Translations under genes and position numbers: made by a program
Assembly: GCA_016207685.1 (NCBI GenBank)
Contig: JACQPE010000131.1
Span: 1 to 37,690 of the forward strand
DNA length: 37,690 nucleotides
Reading direction: 5' to 3'
From: Elusimicrobiota bacterium
GTDB taxonomy: Bacteria; Elusimicrobiota; Elusimicrobia; JACQPE01
Part shown: in pieces, positions 1-8,248 of the stretch
Layout: every line of letters begins with the position of its first letter
How positions within the stretch are numbered: position 1 is the stretch's first letter
The notes under the pieces: generated by a model
Database searches by the model: none
Told to the model about the DNA's origin: nothing
Seen by the model: the letters and a program-made list of their open reading frames with translations, nothing else

Positions 1-3000
1 AGCCAGAGCCCTGGGACTCAATGAGGTCACCCCAGAGGTCCTTAAAGCCAATTTCTCCAGAGCCCAGGAAATAGCGGAACAAGAAGCCATTGCCAAGTCA
101 GGATTAAACACGCAGGCCAGGGCAGCCACATCTCTACAGACAACAACACTAAAAGCCCGGACTTATTTGCAGAGAACCTATTTAAGAGTCCAGGCAGTAA
201 CGGCAAGGGTAACAACAGCGATAAGAGCAACGCTCTCCCCGCTCTTGTCATGGCCAACCCCGCTCTTGTCATGGCAAGCCAAGGGCGCAGCAATTTCATC
301 AAAAAACGCCCCTTCAATGAGATTGCCGTGGTCCCTTTGGAACCTCGCCATGACAAAGAAAAAAGATGAGACTGCGCCACCAGACAATGTTATTGGACTC
401 TATGACCATAGGACAGAACAGACAAGAACAGAAAAAGAGCAAACCCAGAATGCTCCCCTCACCCTGCCCTCTCCCCCAAGGGGCGAGGGGCTAGAGGGAC
501 AGGGACGAGGAGGCACAGAAAAGGGGCGAGGGATCGAAGAAGAGGGGAAAGGAATTTACAGGGAAGAGGGGCAAGGGATTGGCAGGGAAAAGGCACGAGG
601 GGAGGATAAAAAAGAAGAAGGGCAAGGGAGAAGGAATGGGAAAGCAGGAGGAACAATAAGAAAGGCGGCGGCAGCCGCAGCAGCGGCTGTTGTCTTAGGC
701 CTTTTGCCCTCATTAGCCCAGGCGGGGACGGTTGCTTCAGTTGGACAGGCGGGAACTTCTTGGGTAGCTCTAGCTTTAATATTTGGAGGGGTGCTTGGCG
801 GAAATGCCGGGCTTTCCAAGGTTGCGAGCGAAGGGATCGAGTCTCCACTGCACGCTTCAGAGGAAAGACCTCAAGATAAAGTGTCAAGTGGAGACTTGTC
901 CCCTTCGCTTATTAACGGTGAAATTCAAAAACTTTTGGAATCCGGGGGAGTCCTTTGGAATCTTGGAGGAAGCAAGGCTATAACCGAAGTGTATGACACT
1001 GGGCATAATTTGCCTTTAATCCTTGAGTATCTGGAGAATTCTCGCCAAGCTGGAAAATTCGTCAATCAAAACATAGGTTGGTTTACCTATAAGTCGGAGT
1101 ATACTGGAAGAGCATTTGCCTACTTTTATCATCGCGGGGCGTTGGTTAATCTCAAGGAAAATGCCAAGGCAATGCAACTCCTTAAACCATTTGGATTTGA
1201 ACCGGAAGATTCGATAGATGATCTTATTGCCAAATTCCAGTCTTTTATAAACAAGCCTTATATTCCTTATGGTCAGCGCAGCGCAGGGGAAGTTTATAGG
1301 GCGCATCTCATTTTCGGTATTTTCATGGGCTATCCTCCCGGTCAGGTTGAGGCTCATGCGCTTCTTGCCAAGATTGAAAAGGAAGGAAAATCACCACCTA
1401 AAGGGTTAATTTCACGCAACATGAAAAGGATTGGCGCAGGCGGGCGTGGAGCTTATGTGTATGAACGGTTTGATGCGCTGGGCTACAAAACTTACAATGC
1501 CAGCGACCGGAAATTTGAAAGACGTCTTCGCATGAAAAATGACGCGATTGTGAGAAAGTATGACCGCTTAAAGGCGATGAATTTGTCTCCGTGGCGCATT
1601 ATCAATGAATGGGATTTCGATTCCGGAGACCTTAATTCCCGATCATGGTTCAGATTTCATTCTGCCGCGGCTGTTTTATTTATGGGTATTTTTATTCAAC
1701 CTTCGATTTCCTTGGCTTCTGTGGGACAACAAGAAATTGATTTAAGCGGCTCACCATTGGTTTTTATCGGAGCGTCACTTTTGGCGTTGACTTGGAAATG
1801 GACGGCTTTAGAAAGAGTGATTAAATGGTTATTCAGACGACGCGGGCCGGCAAAAAGTGTCTCCTCTAAATTATCCGGAGAATTTAGATACCGAGAAGAA
1901 CGTAGCGACAAAATTTATCAGGCTATTGTGCCGACATTGGAGACAGGGGACCTTATTCATGGGACATCATTGGCTATTCTTGAGTTGATTATTCGCGATG
2001 GCCGCATGAAAGAGGGTGGGGCCGATGATGGATACCCACCGGGCATTTGGTTTGAAGAAATTACGCCGAGCAGACTCGCGGCAAAAAACTCTCCCGCTTT
2101 GGAGCCGCTTTTGGCCATAAGATACGCTGAATCAACCGCTCGCATAACTGATTCAAGTCCGGTGATATTGCGTGCCCGGAGCACGCCGGCAAGCCCGTTG
2201 CGATTTGAGGGTGTGCCCGCGACCACGATGCTTAGCCAGGGCGAAGTTCGCATTGAGAACCTTGAGGTATTTTCTCCCGATAATCTAAGTTGGATGCCGC
2301 TGGAGATTTGGGGCAAAAAAAATAATCTTAAAAACAAAAATGTCGAGCTTTCACTTGACACTTTACGAAAGGGGCCGCGGGGCACAGTGTCAAGTGGAGA
2401 CTTGACCCCTTTAATTACACCATGGCGGGCCTGGAGTTTTGAATCTGTTTCTCAGGAGCGTCTCATGTATGAGGCAACTGGAAAAGAAATTCCCTGGTCT
2501 TTAAAGATGCGGATATTTGCGGAGTGGCTGATTCTCACGCCTCTGGCGGCTATTTTCTGTTTGATTCCAGGCATTGGCGGAACCATTGTCCATGAGTACG
2601 GCCACTATGCGGCGGCCTTATTTGCGGGGGCGCCGGTTCGTAATTTTTCCATGACTCTATTGGACCCGCTGCGAGGCGCCAGGGGCGGCGTGACTTATCT
2701 TCCTGTCAATAATCCGTTAGTTAATTTTATTGTGACTATTGCCGGCCCTATGTTCGGCATTGGGAGCAGTTTAATTTTGATTGCGACATCGGTAATGACA
2801 TTGGCAAGCCGGCATGCGTCCATGGGACCACTGGCTTTGCTGGTAATTTTTTATTTAGCAATTTGCGGAATCATAAATTTTAATTTTAATGTTTTAGGAA
2901 GCACGAACGACTACCTTAGCGCCCGGAGCAATTGGCGTCACTGGCGATCACAAACTCAATCCCGTTCTGATTCATGGCGCCAGGTATTGATGGATCCACG

Positions 3001-6000
3001 CGACCAACGTCCGCGGCCCACGGTCGAAGACAGACCGCCGGTAGTTGGTCAAAATCCGCCGCTTAAAGAATTGAAACAAGTTTTAGGCGATGGGGCGTTA
3101 ACGCCAGGCGGGTGGATTGAGCCGTTCGGGTTCCGGCTCAAAGATGGCTCACGCAGGCAAGCGAGGTCGGCGGGATTGGAGGGGTTTCTCTACACCAAGC
3201 TCGAAATCGAACGGGATCCGACCGGCATCGCCCCTGAACAGTTCGATGATTTTTTTCGGTATTTGACGGCGCTTTTGGAGCCTTTTGAATGGGCCAAGGG
3301 ATATCGAATTCGGTTGCAAAAAGTTTGGAGTTCATGGAAGGAATTTAACGAAAAAAATGACCTTCTAAATCGCGAACTCGCCGCAATCATCAGCGAGCTG
3401 CAGAAGGAACTGATTGCCTCTGATCCTTCCCAATGGGTGCGCCAGGCAAATACGTATATGATTTTGGCTCGCGCTTACAATCGTTTAAGACCAGGGAAGA
3501 ACTTTTTTGATTCCCTTGATAATGAGGAGCTCAGGCGCATCAAGGATAATGCGAAGGCGGATGCCATCTGGCTTTTGGATATTTTTGAGATTGGGGATAT
3601 TAACCGCTGGGGCACGGGCGGCGGTTCCCCCTATGCCATCAAAGGGTACCGCGTCAAGAAAGAATTGGGAGGAGAAGCCGGACTCAAGGCGTTTATTGAA
3701 AGGGCGCATAAATTGGGTCTTAAAATCGGCGTTGATCAGATACCGAATCATGTTTCTCTAGACAGCGACCTAATTAAAAATCGGCCCGAAGCGTTGATTC
3801 ATATTGTTCCCCCTCAAGAACTTTCGGATGAACAAATTTTGGCTGCCGTTCCCAAAGAATCGGCCCCAAAAAATCCAAAACCTGTTTTCTATCTGCTTAA
3901 GACCAACAATTATCCCGAAGGCGGCCGCCGAGTGGAAAAAAGAATTTTGGTGCATCACCCCATAACTAATTTCGGCGGCCCGGGCGAAGATATGTGGGTT
4001 GATATGGCGCAGCGCGATCTTACCTCGCCTTTAGCGCGCGAATGGGAAATTACCGATGCCAAGCGGCTTTTTGGCGGATGGGGAGTGGATTTTGTCCGGC
4101 GAGACATGTCTTATGATTTGTTAAACGAGCGGTATCTTCAGCGATGGCTGGCTATTTTATCCCAAGAACGCGATCATTCGGAAGGATGGATGCGCCATGA
4201 GATGGATCAATTAATTGTCGGCCTAGAGCGGCGCGCGGCACAAATGGGGCAAACAGAAATTTTGGAGGAAATGACGAATGCCGTCCGAAAGATTCGTCCG
4301 GATGGCGCTGTCTTGGATGAAGCCTATTCCGAATTGGACGCATTAAGCCGGACCGGTTCAAGCGCCATTTACAACAAATGCGACCATGATCCCGCAAAAG
4401 GCCAAATAGGTTTATATGACGCCCTGGTTAGCCGTGATCCAAAACGGATTCGCGAAGCCTTAAAACACGCTGCGTTTCGGCGTTGGCAGCGCGGCGCCGC
4501 GGCGGCGCTTAATTTTATCGGTAATCATGACGGCGGCGAGGGAAATCCCGTTGATAAATTCGGCCGTTATTTCAAGGCTGCGGCTTTGGCGGTGCTTCTT
4601 TTGCCTCCAATTCTTCTCTACAACGGCGTTGAGTTGGGCGTTGGGCAGAAAGAAATGGTTATCGGCAGCCTTAATTCATCGCGCGACCGCAAAAAAGCCC
4701 TTCCTTTTGATATTCCCATCAAAATTAACTGGACTCACCGCAATGATGATAATAAAAAATTCATTGAACTGGTGCTGGCCCAAAGCCGCCGCTATCGTAA
4801 TCTCCTTAACCGAGGCATCATGGAAGTGCTGCGGCCGGATTCCCAGGACTCTCCTATTGTCGCCTGGAGCGTGAGCCGGGTTTACAGCCCTGTAACGCTG
4901 CTCATGGCAGCCAACTTTACCAATCATCGGGGCAGCGGGGCGTTTGGCATGAGGTCGCCCATTTTTGAGTTTTTGGGGGCATTTAAACCAGAGTCAGGGA
5001 AAAATTACCTTTTTAGAGATTTGGCGAACACGATTGACGGCGCGCCGGTAACCTACCGCCGTTCCGGTCAAGAACTATTGGATCAAGGTCTTTATATCGA
5101 GCTTGATACGGGTGGTATTCATTTCTTTGAAATAACCGAAGATGTTTCCGGCGTTTTATTGGGAGGGCAACATTTTGCAACTTTGGCAATTAGCCCCCGC
5201 CTGCCGACCTTTATTGTTGATTTTTTCAAGGCGTCTTGGGATAAGTGGACGGATGGATTGACAAAACTATCTCTGTTGGCGTTTGCTCCGCTTCAATTGC
5301 CCCAGATTTGGAAAAATTTGCAAAACCTTGTCTCAGGCAATGAGCAAGCCCTTTCGATATTGCCGTGGATGGGTTATTCAACTGGAATATTGGGCAATAT
5401 GTTGCTATTGTCTTTTTTTTCGTCTCAAGGCGAAAAAAGCGCCGCTTTGGTGCAGGCCGTCGGCGTCATAACCAGCGCTTTTGTTGTTATTCAGATATTC
5501 CAGGCTGGATTTATGCCTGAAATTGCATTTTGGTTAATTTTGCCCGTTATTGCCGCTGGACTAGTTATTAATTTATTGAAGATCAAAAATAGGCTCCCTC
5601 AAACGATTTGGAATATCTGGAGCAGGGGTTCGGCCCTGGTGGGTCTAGCTGCGCTGCCTCAAGTTTTTTGGTCCACATTTGCCCCGGGACAAGGAACATC
5701 GTTGTGGCCGGCTTCGGCCGCTTTTATTATGGGATCGATCATGGTCGTGTTGGACCATCGTGATTGGCTGCCCAAACAACTTAAAAATCTATGGATCATG
5801 CTTTCGGCATGGACCGCAACCATGTTATTCATGTTTGGTCCTATCGCCCAACTTTGGAATAATTACAACAACCCAGAGAATATGGAAGGCATCTCTTGGG
5901 TCACCTTGGCTTTGGCCGTTGGCGGCAACATGCTGATGCTGCCGCGCGCCATCTTGACCAAAAATCTTGTGTGGTTTACCGGCAGCGGCTGGGCGGTGGC

Positions 6001-6148
6001 CGTTGGCGGCTGGGCGGTGTTACTAAGCATGTTTCTTTATGGAGTTTTATCCGGAACCATCTTTTGGGGCGCAACGATTTTTATTCCATTGTGGATCGCG
6101 ACGGCCGTTCTATTGGCGCGGCAATTTCCTATTTCTAATGCGAGGTAA
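1..6148 (+). CDS. Giant multidomain membrane protein (5'-partial): M50-like metalloprotease region, GH13/alpha-amylase-like region, C-terminal PQ-loop/SWEET-like membrane region
   Basis: The frame of the 167..6148 ORF (TTG at 167) stays open upstream to base 2, so the real start lies outside the window. Motifs seen: VHEYGHYAAALFAGAPVRN with downstream NVLGSTNDY (M50-like); GVDQIPNHVS, GVDFVRRDMSYDLL, LDEAYSE and IGNHDGGEG, matching GH13 regions I-IV; LPQIWKN...PWMGYSTGILGNMLLL and GPIAQLWNNYNNPENMEGISWVTLALAVGGNMLML, resembling PQ-loop repeats. Stop TAA at 6146-6148. Confidence 0.85.
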   Translation, partial: ARALGLNEVTPEVLKANFSRAQEIAEQEAIAKSGLNTQARAATSLQTTTLKARTYLQRTYLRVQAVTARVTTAIRATLSPLLSWPTPLLSWQAKGAAISSKNAPSMRLPWSLWNLAMTKKKDETAPPDNVIGLYDHRTEQTRTEKEQTQNAPLTLPSPPRGEGLEGQGRGGTEKGRGIEEEGKGIYREEGQGIGREKARGEDKKEEGQGRRNGKAGGTIRKAAAAAAAAVVLGLLPSLAQAGTVASVGQAGTSWVALALIFGGVLGGNAGLSKVASEGIESPLHASEERPQDKVSSGDLSPSLINGEIQKLLESGGVLWNLGGSKAITEVYDTGHNLPLILEYLENSRQAGKFVNQNIGWFTYKSEYTGRAFAYFYHRGALVNLKENAKAMQLLKPFGFEPEDSIDDLIAKFQSFINKPYIPYGQRSAGEVYRAHLIFGIFMGYPPGQVEAHALLAKIEKEGKSPPKGLISRNMKRIGAGGRGAYVYERFDALGYKTYNASDRKFERRLRMKNDAIVRKYDRLKAMNLSPWRIINEWDFDSGDLNSRSWFRFHSAAAVLFMGIFIQPSISLASVGQQEIDLSGSPLVFIGASLLALTWKWTALERVIKWLFRRRGPAKSVSSKLSGEFRYREERSDKIYQAIVPTLETGDLIHGTSLAILELIIRDGRMKEGGADDGYPPGIWFEEITPSRLAAKNSPALEPLLAIRYAESTARITDSSPVILRARSTPASPLRFEGVPATTMLSQGEVRIENLEVFSPDNLSWMPLEIWGKKNNLKNKNVELSLDTLRKGPRGTVSSGDLTPLITPWRAWSFESVSQERLMYEATGKEIPWSLKMRIFAEWLILTPLAAIFCLIPGIGGTIVHEYGHYAAALFAGAPVRNFSMTLLDPLRGARGGVTYLPVNNPLVNFIVTIAGPMFGIGSSLILIATSVMTLASRHASMGPLALLVIFYLAICGIINFNFNVLGSTNDYLSARSNWRHWRSQTQSRSDSWRQVLMDPRDQRPRPTVEDRPPVVGQNPPLKELKQVLGDGALTPGGWIEPFGFRLKDGSRRQARSAGLEGFLYTKLEIERDPTGIAPEQFDDFFRYLTALLEPFEWAKGYRIRLQKVWSSWKEFNEKNDLLNRELAAIISELQKELIASDPSQWVRQANTYMILARAYNRLRPGKNFFDSLDNEELRRIKDNAKADAIWLLDIFEIGDINRWGTGGGSPYAIKGYRVKKELGGEAGLKAFIERAHKLGLKIGVDQIPNHVSLDSDLIKNRPEALIHIVPPQELSDEQILAAVPKESAPKNPKPVFYLLKTNNYPEGGRRVEKRILVHHPITNFGGPGEDMWVDMAQRDLTSPLAREWEITDAKRLFGGWGVDFVRRDMSYDLLNERYLQRWLAILSQERDHSEGWMRHEMDQLIVGLERRAAQMGQTEILEEMTNAVRKIRPDGAVLDEAYSELDALSRTGSSAIYNKCDHDPAKGQIGLYDALVSRDPKRIREALKHAAFRRWQRGAAAALNFIGNHDGGEGNPVDKFGRYFKAAALAVLLLPPILLYNGVELGVGQKEMVIGSLNSSRDRKKALPFDIPIKINWTHRNDDNKKFIELVLAQSRRYRNLLNRGIMEVLRPDSQDSPIVAWSVSRVYSPVTLLMAANFTNHRGSGAFGMRSPIFEFLGAFKPESGKNYLFRDLANTIDGAPVTYRRSGQELLDQGLYIELDTGGIHFFEITEDVSGVLLGGQHFATLAISPRLPTFIVDFFKASWDKWTDGLTKLSLLAFAPLQLPQIWKNLQNLVSGNEQALSILPWMGYSTGILGNMLLLSFFSSQGEKSAALVQAVGVITSAFVVIQIFQAGFMPEIAFWLILPVIAAGLVINLLKIKNRLPQTIWNIWSRGSALVGLAALPQVFWSTFAPGQGTSLWPASAAFIMGSIMVVLDHRDWLPKQLKNLWIMLSAWTATMLFMFGPIAQLWNNYNNPENMEGISWVTLALAVGGNMLMLPRAILTKNLVWFTGSGWAVAVGGWAVLLSMFLYGVLSGTIFWGATIFIPLWIATAVLLARQFPISNAR
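237..275. repeat. Tandem direct repeat CCCCGCTCTTGTCATGGC x2 (21-bp period)
   Basis: ccccgctcttgtcatggc at 237-254 and 258-275. Confidence 0.85.
318..356. repeat. Degenerate dispersed palindromic repeat of the GAGATTGCC...ATGACA type
   Basis: atgagattgccgtggtccctttggaacctcgccatgaca resembles a widespread interspersed palindromic repeat in bacterial genomes; recognised from memory. Confidence 0.5.
452..510. repeat. CCCCTCACCCTGCCCTCTCCCCCAAGGGGCGAGGGG-type palindromic repeat inside the ORF
   Basis: Near-palindrome ccctctcccc/ggggcgaggg; translated as APLTLPSPPRGEG, a familiar repeat-derived peptide. Confidence 0.65.
841..904. repeat. Palindromic repeat copy 1 (VSSGDL-encoding) with upstream inverted half-site
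   Basis: agtgtcaagtggagacttgtcccc (880-903); inverted gtctccact (841-849) versus agtggagac (887-895). Confidence 0.7.
2352..2410. repeat. Palindromic repeat copy 2 (VSSGDL-encoding) with upstream inverted half-site
   Basis: agtgtcaagtggagacttgacccct (2386-2410) contains gtcaagt-ggag-acttgac; inverted cacttgacact at 2352-2362 versus agtgtcaagtg at 2386-2396. Confidence 0.75.
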
Positions 6149-6152
6149 CTTG

Positions 6153-7421
6153 ATGAAAATTTTTATTTTTGGATGTTTGATCTCAATGCTGCTGATGGGA
6201 GGCTCCTGTAAAGAATCAGCGCAGCTGCGGGCTGGCTCCGAAGCCAAAGTCACCATTCGGTATCTGACTGCTCCGGATGTGGGTGGATTTTCCAAGGAAA
6301 TGATCCGGAAATTTGAAAAATTAAATCCTGATATTCATATCGAGATGGTGGAGGGTCCGGCTGCTCCCAATACGAGAGAAGACATGTATTCGGCTTCGTT
6401 TATGGCCAAAGAGGACACTTATGATTTACTTTATATGGATATTGCCTGGCTTCCCAAATTCGCGGCTCAAGGATGGCTGCGGCCGCTGGATGATAGGTTT
6501 AGCAAAGAAAGTCAAGCTGAATTTTTGAGCGGCGACATCGAAGGCTCGAAATACCAGGGAAAAATTTACAGGTTGCCGACCCAGTCCGATGGCGGGATGC
6601 TCTATTACCGCAAAGACCTTTTAAAGGCCAACGGACTCAACCCCCCGGAAACGTGGAATGACCTGGCGACCGCTGCCAAAAAACTCCAATCCCCCCCTCA
6701 AATCTGGGGGTTTGTTTTTCAGGGCAAACAATATGAGGGTTTGGTTTGTGATTATTTAGAGCTGGCTTGGGGCAATCAAACAACTTTGATGGATGGTGAG
6801 GGCAATGTCCATCTTGACAGTCCCCAAGCGGCGCAAGCGCTTGGGTGGCTTGTTGACGCCGTGCACAAGGATAAAATCGCGCCACCCGGAGTTTTGACTT
6901 ATCAGGAGGAAGAGGCGCGCCATATGTTTCAAGAAGGCAAGGCTGTTTTTATGCGCAATTGGCCGTATGCTTGGAATTTACTTCAAAACGATCAGTCTCC
7001 TGTTAAAGGCAAGGTGGGCATCATGCCGATGGTGCATGGAAACGGCGGAATCAGCGCCGCGACTTTGGGCGGCTGGGGATATGGGATTTCATCCTTCTCC
7101 AAAAATCCGGAGGCTGCTTGGAAATTTATCGAGTTTGCCGCCTCATCAGAAAATCAAAAGCTTTCTTATTTTAAGAGCGGCATTTTGCCGACTAGAAAGG
7201 CGCTCTTTCACGATGCCGAAATCGTCAAAGCGAGTCCACACATGAAAGAATTGGGTCAAGTTTTAAGCCATGCCAAAGCGCGTCCGGCGCACCCTTTGTA
7301 CGCGCGTATTTCAGATAGCCTTCAAATGCATCTTAGCGCCGCTTTAAGCCTCCAGGAGAAACCGGAGGCGGCTTTGGCTGCCGCCGCCAAAGAGATTCGT
7401 TTGATATTAACTTCAAAATGA
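6153..7421 (+). CDS. Sugar ABC transporter extracellular solute-binding lipoprotein
   Basis: MKIFIFGCLISMLLMGGSC lipoprotein-like signal; body typical of family 1 solute-binding proteins (MIRKFEKLNPDIHIEMVEG, GGMLYYRKDLLKANGLNPPETW, AWKFIEFAAS). Start chosen at ATG 6153, preceded by GAGG. Confidence 0.92.
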   Translation: MKIFIFGCLISMLLMGGSCKESAQLRAGSEAKVTIRYLTAPDVGGFSKEMIRKFEKLNPDIHIEMVEGPAAPNTREDMYSASFMAKEDTYDLLYMDIAWLPKFAAQGWLRPLDDRFSKESQAEFLSGDIEGSKYQGKIYRLPTQSDGGMLYYRKDLLKANGLNPPETWNDLATAAKKLQSPPQIWGFVFQGKQYEGLVCDYLELAWGNQTTLMDGEGNVHLDSPQAAQALGWLVDAVHKDKIAPPGVLTYQEEEARHMFQEGKAVFMRNWPYAWNLLQNDQSPVKGKVGIMPMVHGNGGISAATLGGWGYGISSFSKNPEAAWKFIEFAASSENQKLSYFKSGILPTRKALFHDAEIVKASPHMKELGQVLSHAKARPAHPLYARISDSLQMHLSAALSLQEKPEAALAAAAKEIRLILTSK

Positions 7422-8248
7422 CCGCTCGGCGAAGCTACTGGCTCAATTGGGTGTACGCCCTGCCCGCACTCATCATGATCGCCGTGGTTAATGTTGTTCC
7501 CATGGGACAAACATTTTGGTGGAGCAGCGGTTTTGGAAGGTTGTCCTCCGATAGCCGGTTGTGGGGCGTTTTGAGAAATACAACGATGTTTACTTTTTTT
7601 GCGGTCAGCGCGGAGTTGGTTTTAGGTTTGGCCATAGCGCTATTGCTGGCGCAAAAATTTTACGGCCGCGGTTTCGTGCGCGCGGCGGTGCTCATTCCCT
7701 GGGCCTTGCCGACAGCCGTTATGGCCATGGCTTGGAGATGGATTTTTAACGCGGACTACGGCGTTTTAGGGGATATTTTTTATAAATTTCATTTATCCAG
7801 CTCGCCCAACATTCCTTGGCTGGCATCGCCGGGTCTGGCCTTTTTTTCATGCGTTTTGGCTGATGTTTGGAAAACCACGCCGTTTATGGCCATATTGCTC
7901 ATGAGCGGTTTGGCCGCTATTCCATCTGAACTCTATGAGGCCGCCTTAATGGACGGCGCCGGGACATGGCGGCGGTTCTGGATGATTACTTTTCCCATGC
8001 TCAAGCCCACGATCGCTGTGGCTGTTATTTTCCGCGCGATTCAGACCTTTGGAATTTTTGACTTGATTTGGGTCCTGACCGGCGGCGGTCCCGGTGGCAA
8101 AACTCAAACAATCGCCCTTTATGTTTATGACGTTGTTTTTCGCTATCAGGAACTTGGTTATGGCTGCACATTGACTTTGGTCATGGCCACGGCCCTGATT
8201 TCTTTTTCTACGATTTTTATGCTGTTGTTGCGTCCTAAATCTTCATGA
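7418..8248 (+). CDS. Sugar ABC transporter permease (MalF/UgpA type)
   Basis: EAA loop EAALMDGAGTWRRFWMITFPMLKP; multiple TM segments; ATGA overlap with the upstream gene. Confidence 0.92.
   Translation: MTARRSYWLNWVYALPALIMIAVVNVVPMGQTFWWSSGFGRLSSDSRLWGVLRNTTMFTFFAVSAELVLGLAIALLLAQKFYGRGFVRAAVLIPWALPTAVMAMAWRWIFNADYGVLGDIFYKFHLSSSPNIPWLASPGLAFFSCVLADVWKTTPFMAILLMSGLAAIPSELYEAALMDGAGTWRRFWMITFPMLKPTIAVAVIFRAIQTFGIFDLIWVLTGGGPGGKTQTIALYVYDVVFRYQELGYGCTLTLVMATALISFSTIFMLLLRPKSS

Noticed and set aside
42-887. Minus-strand ORFs at 42-380, 178-387, 459-887 and 556-819
   Set aside because: They translate the reverse of repeat and purine-rich sequence (AMTRAGLAMTRAG, Pro/Leu-rich); no evidence of genuine genes.
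5983-6020. Short direct repeat gcggctgggcggtg x2
   Set aside because: Explained by the repeated membrane peptide GWAV...GGWAV in a TM helix; no wider repeat structure.
6690-6711. CCCCC-tcaaatct-GGGGG hairpin resembling a terminator stem
   Set aside because: Sits inside the solute-binding protein CDS and encodes SPPQIWGF; the following T-run is weak and part of coding sequence.
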